Origin: Aquimarina agarilytica ZC1
Lineage (GTDB): Bacteria; Bacteroidota; Bacteroidia; Flavobacteriales; Flavobacteriaceae
Assembly: GCF_000255455.1 (NCBI RefSeq)
Contig: NZ_JH621259.1
Coordinates: forward strand, 1-64,000
DNA: 64,000 nt
Reading direction: 5' to 3'
In this document: piece after piece, positions 55,639-64,000 of the stretch
How positions within the stretch are numbered: position 1 is the first letter of the stretch
How the letters are laid out: each line of letters starts with the position of its first letter
Notes under the pieces: model-generated
Told to the model about the DNA's origin: nothing
Databases searched by the model: none
The model's input: the letters and a program-made list of their open reading frames with translations, nothing else
Made by a program: the position numbers and the translations under genes

Positions 55639-56359
55639 ATCGTCGTTCTCTTTGTTGATAATTTAATAATGCTTCATACAGATCTTCTTCTTTAAAATCT
55701 GGCCATAACACTGGCGTGAAATACAATTCTGCGTAAGCTATTTGCCACAATAAAAAATTACTTATACGCTGTTCCCCGCTTGTACGTATTAATAAATCGA
55801 CATCAGGTATGTTTTTAGTGTACAAATGCTCCTTAATAACGTCTTCTGTTATTAAATGTGGCGAAATTAAATTATTTTTTGCTTTTTCAGCTAATTCTTG
55901 GACAGTATTTACAAGTTCTTCTCTAGCACCATAACTTAGTGCTAATGTTAACACTACCGTATCTAAATCTTTTGTTTTTTCCATAACAGAAAGCAACTCT
56001 TCTTTTGCCTTCTTAGGTAATGCATCAATATTACCTATTACATTTAAGCGAATTCCTCCTTTTATAAAATTAGATAGCTCTCTTTTTAGCGATTTAACTA
56101 GCAAACGCATCAATGTATCTACTTCTAATTTTGGTCTATTCCAATTTTCTGTAGAAAAAGCATAAAGTGTTAAGTATTCAATACCTAAATCACGACATGC
56201 ATCCACTACTCTATTTACTGTTTTTGTCCCACTTTCATGTCCTAGAGCACGTAAAAGACCTTTGCTTTTTGCCCAACGCCCATTACCATCCATTATGATA
56301 GCTAAGTGCTTTGGGATATTTGTATTTAATTGTTCTTTTATACTCATCATACTATTCAT
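55610..56359 (-). CDS. uppS: Undecaprenyl diphosphate synthase
   Basis: A cis-prenyltransferase of about 249 residues. The catalytic Asp24 is in MDGNGRWA, and 'LYAFSTENWNRP' and 'LIRTSGEQRISNFLLWQ' are the substrate motifs. It makes the C55 lipid carrier for cell-wall synthesis. Starts at 56359, 56350 or 56347 are possible. Its 3' end overlaps bamA. Confidence 0.97.
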   Translation of the reverse strand: MNSMMSIKEQLNTNIPKHLAIIMDGNGRWAKSKGLLRALGHESGTKTVNRVVDACRDLGIEYLTLYAFSTENWNRPKLEVDTLMRLLVKSLKRELSNFIKGGIRLNVIGNIDALPKKAKEELLSVMEKTKDLDTVVLTLALSYGAREELVNTVQELAEKAKNNLISPHLITEDVIKEHLYTKNIPDVDLLIRTSGEQRISNFLLWQIAYAELYFTPVLWPDFKEEDLYEALLNYQQRERRFGKTSEQLS

Positions 56360-56624
56360 TCCACCGAAACATTTCCGACTGGATTATATACATTCTCATT
56401 TTAAAATTTAAGCAACTTATTAAAAAGCCACTACAAAAGTAAGTTACTCAAGAAAAAAGCTCACAACTTTTAGCCAAAATTATTTAAAAAATCGAAAAAA
56501 TGCTTACTCTACATTTTTGAATACCCATTTTTGTTTGCTCAACAAACTTAAATGATTTTAACTTATTTTTTAGCTTATTTTAAAGGGGAAAGTGCTTAAA
56601 AATTTATATTGACTCTTATTCTTA

Positions 56625-57347
56625 TTAGAAATTACAATAACAAGGGCGCCTACCAAATGTGTAAGTAAGGGTTAATGCATTAAAAAAATACCAGTCATTA
56701 TTATTTAAATTTCCAAAATTTAAGACCGATGAGCCTCCTGGTAAGCTTAAATTTTCTGGATTACTACCATCTAAGTTATCCGTAAATGTATATCTAGCTC
56801 CTAACTCAAAACCTACAACAAAGTGTCTCCCTAAGTTTGTTTTAATCCCTAAAACAATTGGGATAGCCATAGACCAAGTATCATCAAATGCCAAAAACTC
56901 ACTTGCTGCTGCCCCAGATGTTGTTGTAAAATCTCTTCGAGCTAAATCTCCATAACTAAATGCAGTAATACCGGTATACAAATAAGGAACCATTTGCTTT
57001 TCACCAGTATGTAAATCCCATTCCCAAAAAGTATACTCAATACCCAAAGAAATTTCTTTTATAGAATTATCGAAAAAATATGCTCGTTGTTGCCTTAATG
57101 GATCTGAAGAATCTGGATCACTAGCGCTGATTGGAATATAAGCCGCCGAAAACCGAAAAGAATGACGTTTACTCCTATTCCATTTGGCAATAATACCAAA
57201 ACCTGTATCCTGCGGTCTAATAAATGTTGTATTCCCTATATCACCCACATAGTTAGACACACCAATCACAGCTCCCACCTCATACGTTTGCGCTTGTACA
57301 AGTGAAACTACTAAAATTGTAAGAAGTGTGAAAAAGGTCTTCCGCAT
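56625..57347 (-). CDS. DUF6089 outer-membrane beta-barrel protein
   Basis: A 240-residue protein with a signal peptide (ending VQAQ), alternating aromatic strands of a small barrel, and the ending 'TFGRRPCYC' typical of DUF6089. Its place next to uppS-bamA is conserved in flavobacteria. The ATG at 57347 is preferred as it lies after the -7 box at 57363-57370. Confidence 0.9.
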   Translation of the reverse strand: MRKTFFTLLTILVVSLVQAQTYEVGAVIGVSNYVGDIGNTTFIRPQDTGFGIIAKWNRSKRHSFRFSAAYIPISASDPDSSDPLRQQRAYFFDNSIKEISLGIEYTFWEWDLHTGEKQMVPYLYTGITAFSYGDLARRDFTTTSGAAASEFLAFDDTWSMAIPIVLGIKTNLGRHFVVGFELGARYTFTDNLDGSNPENLSLPGGSSVLNFGNLNNNDWYFFNALTLTYTFGRRPCYCNF

Positions 57348-57362
57348 AATCATCAAAGTTTG

Positions 57363-57370
57363 CAAATATA
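57363..57370 (-). promoter_or_regulatory. -7 box for the DUF6089 gene
   Basis: The minus strand reads TATATTTG, fitting TAnnTTTG; the start site would be near 57356, just before the ATG at 57347. Confidence 0.5.
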
Positions 57371-57602
57371 GAAATTTTGTTTGCTTTATTACGTAAATAT
57401 ACTTTCATTGTAAAAATGTAAAACAGTTTTTGATTGAATTTATTGTGATTTCCATCGAATTCTGCTTTAGATTTTATTGTTCTCAATTAATGTTTAACCC
57501 ATAATTTAACCGTAATGGTGTTATACTAAAACTAAGAAAGTTCTTGATTCTATTAAGCTTTCACTCTTTACAACCAAGTTCTAACACATCCATCATCTAG
57601 AT

Positions 57603-58484
57603 TCAATTCCTTTTATCTTCACCCCAAAGCATTTTTTCTCGGAGTGTTTTTAAAAAACTTTCATCGTTTAATTGCACCATATTAATTTTAAAATCAGCTT
57701 TTCGAATGCGCACTTCGGTATCATTTGGCAACGTATGTGTTCGGGAATCTAATGAAATTAAGTGCTCATCTTCCCTCCCCGAAATCACCAAAGAAAGCTC
57801 ATAGTCATTAGGTATCACTAAAGGCCTCATATTTAAATTATGCGGCGCTATAGGTGTCAATAAAAAACTTGAAGTCTCGGGCATTACTATTGGACCTCCA
57901 CAACTTAACGAATAGCCTGTAGACCCTGTTGGAGTAGAAACAATCATCCCATCGGCCCAATAAGAAGTTAAAAACTCCTCATTCACCTTGGTATGCACTG
58001 TGATCATCGAAGTGGTGTTTTTTCGACTTACCGTAATCTCATTGAGCGCAAAATTAACTTTATCGAAATCATAGCCCGTATCTGAGGTAATTTGCAATAA
58101 ATTTCTAGACGACACGCTATAATTACCTTCAAAAATCTGCTGAACGGATTCTTGAAGTTTTTCCTTTCGAATAGTCGCTAAAAAACCTAAACGTCCTGTA
58201 TTAATTCCAGCAATGGGAATACCCAAATCTCGTACATAAGTAACCGTTTTTAGTATGGTACCATCCCCCCCAATACTAAAAAATAAATCATACGAAGTAT
58301 CTAACTCTTCAAAGGTGCTAAAATGAGAATAATTCTTACTTATACTTTCATGTTGATGAATCAGCTTTAAAAAATTCTTTTCAATAATAACCTCTACAGA
58401 ATTTACGTCTAGCAATTCTAATAATTGTTGAATATATTTTCCTGAATTTTCATGATAAAACTGCCCATAGATACCTACTTTCAT
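57603..58484 (-). CDS. nadK: NAD kinase
   Basis: A 293-residue NAD kinase making NADP. GGDGT is at 72-76 and 'SYWADGMIVSTPTGSTGYSLSCGGP' is the conserved C-terminal substrate block. It lies downstream of the CBS-domain gene in the same direction. Confidence 0.97.
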   Translation of the reverse strand: MKVGIYGQFYHENSGKYIQQLLELLDVNSVEVIIEKNFLKLIHQHESISKNYSHFSTFEELDTSYDLFFSIGGDGTILKTVTYVRDLGIPIAGINTGRLGFLATIRKEKLQESVQQIFEGNYSVSSRNLLQITSDTGYDFDKVNFALNEITVSRKNTTSMITVHTKVNEEFLTSYWADGMIVSTPTGSTGYSLSCGGPIVMPETSSFLLTPIAPHNLNMRPLVIPNDYELSLVISGREDEHLISLDSRTHTLPNDTEVRIRKADFKINMVQLNDESFLKTLREKMLWGEDKRN

Positions 58485-58590
58485 GTGGTGGTAGTGGTTT
58501 GTGTGAATACTTCGCTCCTTTTGATTACCTACTGTTCTCTAATTTTAAATAAAATCGAATGTAGTTATCTAAAATATCTAGTTCAAAAAT

Positions 58591-59244
58591 CTACATATTT
58601 AAATACTTATCCAAATATCTAGAACGCTCTTGTAAGTTTTTTAAAAAAACATCATCATAATGATCTGAAATAATCTCATACCCATACCTTCTAAAGGTTT
58701 GTAGTAACCCATTCATATCACCATCACTTGTTTTCACCGTGGTTTGAACCACATCACGCTCCATATTTGACACATACACAGCCAATACCTTGGTATTATT
58801 TGACTCCACTATTTGACAAATCTCACTAAATGAATGATCATTAATTCCTTTTTGTACTACAATAACGTTTCCATACTCACTCAAAAAAGGCATATCCCCA
58901 TATACGGATATTACTTCTTGCAATTCCACGTATCCCAAATACATTCCTTTATCTTGACTCAATACAGGCATTACATTGGTGTCATATTTTCCTAAGGTTT
59001 CCATTACCTCTAACTCATTTACACCTTCTTTTACAAAAAAACCTTCGTAATCAATTGAAAAATCACCGATTAATTTATCTTTTTCAAAACTGCGTACATC
59101 ATTTTCAGAAAGGCTTCCTAAATATTGATTTCCTTCTACTACAGGTAAGTGAGAAAAAGTTAATTCATTAAATAACAATTGAGCAAACTCTATTCTAGAA
59201 TCTGGTGTTAACGGAGGAATATCATTCAGTATTTCTAAATTCAT
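58591..59244 (-). CDS. CBS-domain protein
   Basis: A 217-residue protein with two CBS-type repeats in the first 130 residues ('FSHLPVVEGNQYLGSL' and 'YDTNVMPVLSQDKGMYLGYV') and a C-terminal ACT-like part ('ISDHYDDVF'). CBS pairs bind adenine nucleotides. It precedes nadK, an order common in flavobacteria, so a link to NAD metabolism is possible. Confidence 0.9.
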   Translation of the reverse strand: MNLEILNDIPPLTPDSRIEFAQLLFNELTFSHLPVVEGNQYLGSLSENDVRSFEKDKLIGDFSIDYEGFFVKEGVNELEVMETLGKYDTNVMPVLSQDKGMYLGYVELQEVISVYGDMPFLSEYGNVIVVQKGINDHSFSEICQIVESNNTKVLAVYVSNMERDVVQTTVKTSDGDMNGLLQTFRRYGYEIISDHYDDVFLKNLQERSRYLDKYLNM

Positions 59245-59345
59245 ATGACTAGATTGAAAAATTATTTTAATCTCATAGGGTTTTATACGATTTACTACAC
59301 AAGACCAAAAATCAAAAAAAGTCCCAACAAGTTTCTATACAATGC

Positions 59346-59366
59346 ACAAACAAGTTTGTACTTTTG
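59346..59366 (+). promoter_or_regulatory. pdxJ promoter with overlapping palindrome
   Basis: The -7 box TACTTTTG lies at 59359-59366. The inverted repeat ACAAAC-AA-GTTTGT at 59346-59359 touches its first base, suggesting a repressor site. The start site would be near 59373, just before the ATG at 59384. Confidence 0.45.
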
Positions 59367-59383
59367 AATAAAATTTTGAAGCC

Positions 59384-60097
59384 ATGACTAAGCTTAGTGT
59401 AAATATAAACAAAATTGCCACGTTACGTAATGCACGCGGAGGCAATATGCCCGATCTTATAAAAACCGCAAAAGATATTGAACGATTTGGCGGGCAAGGA
59501 ATTACCATACACCCCAGACCCGATGAACGTCATATTACTTACCAAGACGCGCATGATTTATCAAAAATTGTGACTACTGAATTTAATATTGAAGGAAATC
59601 CAATCTCTAAATTTATCGACTTAGTACTTGCCATCAAACCCGATCAAGTGACACTAGTTCCCGATGCCATAACTAATATTACTAGTGACGCTGGCTGGGA
59701 TACGCTAAAAAACGAAGCTTTTTTAACCGAAGTAATTTCTGAATTTAAACGGAATAACATTCGTACCTCCATATTTGTAGACCCGGTTAGCTCCATGATT
59801 GAAGGCGCCAAAAAAACGGGCACCGATCGTATTGAATTGTATACCGAAGCTTATGCTAAAAACTATACCAATGATAAAAAAACAGCTATCACTCCTTATA
59901 TAGCTGCCGCAGAAGTTGCCCTTGCAAATGAGTTAGAAATTAATGCCGGACACGACTTATCGCTTGACAATATTGAATATTTCAGCAAAAACATTCCTGG
60001 ACTACTAGAAGTTTCCATAGGACACGCTTTAATCTGCGAATCCCTGTATTTAGGCTTAGAAAATGTAGTCCAAATGTATTTAAGAAAATTATCTTAG
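59384..60097 (+). CDS. pdxJ: Pyridoxine 5'-phosphate synthase
   Basis: A 237-residue TIM-barrel enzyme of vitamin B6 synthesis. The N-terminal 'LSVNINKIATLRNARG' and 'GITIHPRPDERHI' match the family, and 'INAGHDLSLDNI' and 'VSIGHALI' form the phosphate-binding end. Confidence 0.97.
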   Translation: MTKLSVNINKIATLRNARGGNMPDLIKTAKDIERFGGQGITIHPRPDERHITYQDAHDLSKIVTTEFNIEGNPISKFIDLVLAIKPDQVTLVPDAITNITSDAGWDTLKNEAFLTEVISEFKRNNIRTSIFVDPVSSMIEGAKKTGTDRIELYTEAYAKNYTNDKKTAITPYIAAAEVALANELEINAGHDLSLDNIEYFSKNIPGLLEVSIGHALICESLYLGLENVVQMYLRKLS

Positions 60098-60158
60098 TTG
60101 ATACTTGATGTTCAAAATTTCGATTTTATATTACAAATAAAAAAACTTATTACAAAAA

Positions 60159-60929
60159 ATGAAACTACACTCTAACATCATAGGCGAAGGGGATCCATTT
60201 TTAATTCTCCATGGTTTTTTAGGTATGGGTGACAATTGGAAAACTTTAGGAAAAAAATATAGTGAATTAGGCTATCAAGTACATATGATTGACCAACGTA
60301 ATCATGGTCGTAGTCCACATAGTGATCAATTTAGCTATCAACATCTAAGTGATGACCTACTTGAATATTGTAACACACATCAATTAAGCTCTATTATTTT
60401 ACTAGGACATTCCATGGGAGGAAAAACGGCCATGCATTTTGCCTGTGAACATAGCCACCTAGTTGCAAAGCTTATTATTGCAGATATCGCACCAAAATAT
60501 TACGCCCCACATCATCAAGATATTTTAGATAGTTTACTGGCTTTAGATTTTTCTGAAATTACTTCACGAACCGATGCTGAAACTATTTTGAAACAATATA
60601 TCAAGGATACAGGCACACGCTTATTTTTATTAAAAAACCTTTACAGAAAATCAAAAACCGAGTTTGACCTACGTATCAACTTAAAAATACTTAACCAAAA
60701 AGTACACGAAATAGGAAAAGCATTAGATAATACTGCTTTTTTTAACGGAGAGACACTTTTTTTAAGTGGCGAAAATTCCAACTATATTTTAGCCAATGAT
60801 TCCACCTTGATTAAAACTCATTTCCCCAATTCGCAGGTTCAAGAAATATCAAAATCAGGACATTGGCTACATGCAGAAAACCCTGTCGACTTTTTTAATT
60901 ATTCTTCCAAATTCATAAAAACTCCATAA
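60159..60929 (+). CDS. Alpha/beta hydrolase (YbfF-like esterase)
   Basis: A 256-residue alpha/beta hydrolase. The nucleophile Ser85 is in GHSMGG, 'LHGFLGMGDNW' is the oxyanion region, and the catalytic His is in 'SGHWLHAENP'. The pattern 'DQRNHGRSPHSD' matches acyl-CoA esterases of the YbfF group, but the substrate is not known. It follows pdxJ by 61 bases. Confidence 0.93.
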   Translation: MKLHSNIIGEGDPFLILHGFLGMGDNWKTLGKKYSELGYQVHMIDQRNHGRSPHSDQFSYQHLSDDLLEYCNTHQLSSIILLGHSMGGKTAMHFACEHSHLVAKLIIADIAPKYYAPHHQDILDSLLALDFSEITSRTDAETILKQYIKDTGTRLFLLKNLYRKSKTEFDLRINLKILNQKVHEIGKALDNTAFFNGETLFLSGENSNYILANDSTLIKTHFPNSQVQEISKSGHWLHAENPVDFFNYSSKFIKTP

Positions 60930-61030
60930 AAAGCACTTATTTTTAGTAGTATTTTCCATTGTTTTTAAAAAAAAACACAAAATTTAGCTTAAATTTACTT
61001 TAACTATTTAAGAATTTTAAGTTTCAAATC

Positions 61031-62257
61031 ATGAAAAAACTACTATTTTCAATAGCCCTTGGGCTAATTACTTTAAGTGCCTTTGCCGGTGGATACAGGG
61101 TAAGTTTGCAAGGTCAACGTGCCCTAGCCATGGGACACACAGGCGTAGGTGTTGTGGACAGTGCCGAACTTGCTTTTTTTAACCCAGCTGGATTGGTATA
61201 CCTAGAAAACAAACTGAATATAAGTGGTGGTGTGACACTCATTAGCTCAACTGCCAAATACCAAAATACTCTTACTGGCGAAAGCGCAAAAACAGACAAC
61301 CCCCTAAGTACTCCTTTTAACTTATACATTTCATACGGAATTAATGATTGGCTATCTGTAGCACTTGCTGCTTATACCCCATACGGTAGTTCTATTGAAT
61401 GGGAAAAAGACTGGGCTGGATCGGATTTAGTAAACTCTATAAGTTTAAAATCCATTTATATCAATCCTGTAATTTCTATTAAACTTGATGAATCATTTAG
61501 TATTGGTGGTGGTCCTATTTACGCTACTGGAAGTGTAAATTTTGATCGTAATTTGGTAAGAACCCCTGGAGGAACTCCAAATAACCCTAATGTTGAAGTT
61601 GATGCTGATGGTGTAGACAACTGGGGCTGGGTATTTTCAACTATGTTTAGACCTAGTGAAAACGTAGCTATTGGGGCATCATACCGTAGTAAAATTGAAT
61701 TGAATGCTAGAGGTGGTGACGTAACTTTTACCAACATTGATTTACCGGAGACACAATTTAATGCTACCTTACCCTTACCTGCCGAGCTTACTTTTGGAGG
61801 ATCGGTAAAAGTATCTCCTAAATTATTACTTGCGGCTGAATTCAACCGTACGTATTGGAGTACTTACAAATCTTTAGATATTGATTTTACCAATCCTGCT
61901 TCAACAGACTCAAGAAATGCACGTAACTACAAAAACTCTAACATTTATCGTATTGGAGCACAGTATGACTTAAATGATAAACTTACACTTAGAGGTGGAT
62001 ACTATTATGATGAATCTCCAGTACAATCTGGTTTTTATTCCCCAGAGACTCCTCGTAATGACTCTCAAGGATTTACCACTGGTTTTTCGTATAACGTAAC
62101 TAGCAAATTAGCTATTGATGCTTCCTTCCTATACTTATACTTTAGTGAAACTGACGAATCCTACGATTCTAACCCTAACGATACGGTAGAGCGTTTTTCT
62201 GGAACTTATAAATCAAATGCCATAATTGGTGGTTTAGGATTGACTTACAAATTATAG
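61031..62257 (+). CDS. FadL/OmpP1-type outer-membrane porin
   Basis: A 408-residue outer-membrane transporter of the FadL/TodX family. It has a signal peptide (cleaved after FAG), a family N-terminus 'ALAMGHTGVGVVDSAELAFFNPAGLVYL', and a barrel ending in 'GLGLTYKL'. It probably takes up hydrophobic molecules. It precedes a GDSL lipoprotein gene by 51 bases. Confidence 0.95.
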   Translation: MKKLLFSIALGLITLSAFAGGYRVSLQGQRALAMGHTGVGVVDSAELAFFNPAGLVYLENKLNISGGVTLISSTAKYQNTLTGESAKTDNPLSTPFNLYISYGINDWLSVALAAYTPYGSSIEWEKDWAGSDLVNSISLKSIYINPVISIKLDESFSIGGGPIYATGSVNFDRNLVRTPGGTPNNPNVEVDADGVDNWGWVFSTMFRPSENVAIGASYRSKIELNARGGDVTFTNIDLPETQFNATLPLPAELTFGGSVKVSPKLLLAAEFNRTYWSTYKSLDIDFTNPASTDSRNARNYKNSNIYRIGAQYDLNDKLTLRGGYYYDESPVQSGFYSPETPRNDSQGFTTGFSYNVTSKLAIDASFLYLYFSETDESYDSNPNDTVERFSGTYKSNAIIGGLGLTYKL

Positions 62258-62308
62258 GCAGCTACATAGTCAAAATAAGTCCCTTTTTAAACCCAAAAAA
62301 TTACACTC

Positions 62309-63859
62309 ATGAAAAATTACATAAAATATATATCAATACTATCGCTAGCCTTAGTAGCCTGCGAACCCGAATTTGACAACGAAGTAACTGGTACGCCCGC
62401 GCCACAAAGCAGTGGTGAGGCTAACTTTTCTACCTATGTTGCCCTTGGTAATTCCTTAACAGCAGGTTTTGCCGACCAAACACTATATATAGATGGTCAA
62501 AAAGTAGCTTTCCCTGTACTAATCGCCGAACAAATGAAAGCTGCTGGTGGCGGTGAATTTACCGTGCCTTTTATGGCAGATAATGTTGGAGGTTTCCCTA
62601 ACATACCTGAGAGAGACCCTTTAACTTGTGATCCAATCCCAGGAACCTTATTAGCACCACCAAGATTGGTTTTTAATTTGCAAACTGGTTTACCAGAAAC
62701 TATTGAAGGTGAATCTTCTGCAAAATCATTAGAAAGACTAGAAGGTACATTTAACAATATGGGCGTACCTGGAGCTAGAAGTTTTCACTTAGTCACACCT
62801 GGTTATGGGACATTAAATCCCTTTTTTGGACGTTTTGCTTCTTCTGATGAAACAACAGTAATTGCAGATGCATTAGCACAACAACCTACATTTTTTAGTT
62901 TATGGATTGGTAATAATGATATTTTAGGTTATGCAACTAATGGAGGTATAGGAACTAACCAACAAGGAAATAGAGATGCCGCTTCTTACAAGCCTGCTGA
63001 CCTATCTGACACCCAACTTGTTTCAGACATATACGGTCAATTAATTCAAAATTTAACTGCAAATGGCGCCAAAGGACTTCTAATGAATATTCCTGATGTT
63101 CAAACATTACCATTTTTTACTAGGATACCAAATAACGCTCTTGTACTTGATGCTGAACAAGCAGCTAATTTAACGGGTTTTTTTAGAGCATATACTGCCA
63201 TAGTTTCTGGAGGAGCTCAACTAATGGGAACTCCTCAAGCACAGGCAGACGCTTTAGCTAGCCAATACGCATTCACCTTCAACCCAGGACCAAACCGTTT
63301 TATAGTTAGCACACCTACGACACTAACAAATCCAATGGGAATTCGTCAAATAAGTGAAGATGAGTTAATATTACTTACAATAGATCAAAATGCATTAAGA
63401 ACAGAGTTTTATGGATCTGTAGCAGCTACGCCAGAAGTAGTTACTATTTTAGGAAAATTAGCTACTGGAGGTTTACCTACAGCTGCAGAATCTGCTACTA
63501 TTTTTAATGCTGTTAAGCCTATAGAAAACAAAGACTACTTAAGCAATTCTGAAATAGCAGAAATAGAAACTGCTACAACTGCTATAAACACAAGTATTAA
63601 AGCTATAGCAGACGCTAATGATTTGGCTTTTTATGATGCTAATGCGCGTTTAAAAGTATTAAGTACTACTGGTGTTAATGTTAATGGATCAATTGTCACA
63701 AGTGCCATAGGTAATTTCTTTTCATTAGATGGTGTACACCTTTCTCCTCGTGGAAATGCAGTTATTGCCAATGAAATGATGGAAACTATTAATGCTAAAT
63801 ACGGATCAACATTACAACCTGTTGCTTCGGGAGCCTTCCCTACGGTAAGACTGAAATAG
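62309..63859 (+). CDS. GDSL/SGNH-family lipoprotein
   Basis: A 516-residue SGNH hydrolase-like lipoprotein. The lipobox is LVAC (Cys18), the nucleophile block is GNSL with Ser49, 'WIGNNDILG' is block III, and 'DGVHLSPRGN' is the catalytic Asp-His block. It is likely an outer-membrane-linked esterase that works with the FadL-type porin encoded just before it; a link to lipid use is inference. Confidence 0.92.
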   Translation: MKNYIKYISILSLALVACEPEFDNEVTGTPAPQSSGEANFSTYVALGNSLTAGFADQTLYIDGQKVAFPVLIAEQMKAAGGGEFTVPFMADNVGGFPNIPERDPLTCDPIPGTLLAPPRLVFNLQTGLPETIEGESSAKSLERLEGTFNNMGVPGARSFHLVTPGYGTLNPFFGRFASSDETTVIADALAQQPTFFSLWIGNNDILGYATNGGIGTNQQGNRDAASYKPADLSDTQLVSDIYGQLIQNLTANGAKGLLMNIPDVQTLPFFTRIPNNALVLDAEQAANLTGFFRAYTAIVSGGAQLMGTPQAQADALASQYAFTFNPGPNRFIVSTPTTLTNPMGIRQISEDELILLTIDQNALRTEFYGSVAATPEVVTILGKLATGGLPTAAESATIFNAVKPIENKDYLSNSEIAEIETATTAINTSIKAIADANDLAFYDANARLKVLSTTGVNVNGSIVTSAIGNFFSLDGVHLSPRGNAVIANEMMETINAKYGSTLQPVASGAFPTVRLK

Positions 63860-63883
63860 GACTCAACTCCTCATTTATATTTC

Positions 63884-63919
63884 AAACCTCCATCAATTGA
63901 TTTTGATGGAGGTTTTTTT
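63884..63919 (+). terminator. Terminator after the GDSL gene
   Basis: A 13-bp perfect stem (AAACCTCCATCAA with TTGATGGAGGTTT), loop TTGATT, followed by further T residues. It ends the rightward transcript that contains the porin and lipoprotein genes. Confidence 0.9.
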
Positions 63920-64000
63920 ATGCCTTAGCTTTACCAAGTATTATTTTATCCGCAAAATCGTATTAATTAATACAATCAAAAAACAATCTATTAATTACGC

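Overview
The window looks like the chromosome of an AT-rich gliding-type flavobacterium (Bacteroidota, Flavobacteriaceae). The reasons are a gldB-gldC pair, the flavobacterial order of the division and cell-wall cluster (mraZ-rsmH-ftsL-ftsI-murE-mraY-murD-ftsW-murG-murC-ftsQ-ftsA-ftsZ), a DUF6089 barrel next to uppS-bamA-ompH-ompH, and several TAnnTTTG promoter -7 boxes. I cannot name the genus from the sequence alone.

Positions 1-20941 are accessory DNA: the right-hand part of an integrated element that ends inside a tRNA-Arg(TCG) gene at 20892-20968. From right to left it holds a large serine recombinase whose last codons are read from the antisense strand of the tRNA, a small gene just before it, two small rightward regulators, and a divergent promoter with mirror-image -7 boxes. 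Then comes a long leftward operon-like block (17623 to 3142). This block contains a winged-helix protein, a membrane protein with one C2H2 zinc finger, an N6-adenine methyltransferase-like protein, a 1417-residue strawberry-notch-type helicase, a MoxR-like AAA ATPase, a possible VWA-like partner and several unknown small proteins. Further left is a two-gene cargo unit (NdpA/YejK-like protein plus membrane protein), a large palindrome, a TssD/Hcp-like tube protein, and what looks like the end of an IS21-family element at the window edge. No conjugation genes and no second att site are visible, so the left end of the element probably lies outside the window.

Positions 21155-37298 carry yqeY and the leftward dcw cluster (peptidoglycan precursors and divisome). 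mraZ is preceded by a phased set of TGTGGTA-type repeats that look like its own operator. FtsW carries an in-frame 12-codon tandem duplication in a membrane segment. Several genes here start with TTG or GTG.

Positions 37572-48839 hold an alpha/beta hydrolase and engB (rightward), gldC and gldB, nadE, a LuxR-type regulator with Glu in place of the phosphoacceptor Asp, a DnaG primase lacking all four usual zinc ligands, a polyprenyl diphosphate synthase, an MscS channel and a DUF255/YyaL protein. Positions 48870-59244 hold dodecin, an Nfu-type Fe-S scaffold, murI, the outer-membrane biogenesis genes ompH-ompH-bamA with uppS, a DUF6089 protein, NAD kinase and a CBS-domain protein. The right end reads rightward: pdxJ, an esterase-like hydrolase, a FadL-type porin and a GDSL lipoprotein, closed by a strong terminator at 63884-63919.

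The best candidates for an undescribed system are the NdpA-plus-membrane-protein pair and the helicase-methyltransferase-MoxR-VWA-like block, both cargo of the tRNA-integrated element.
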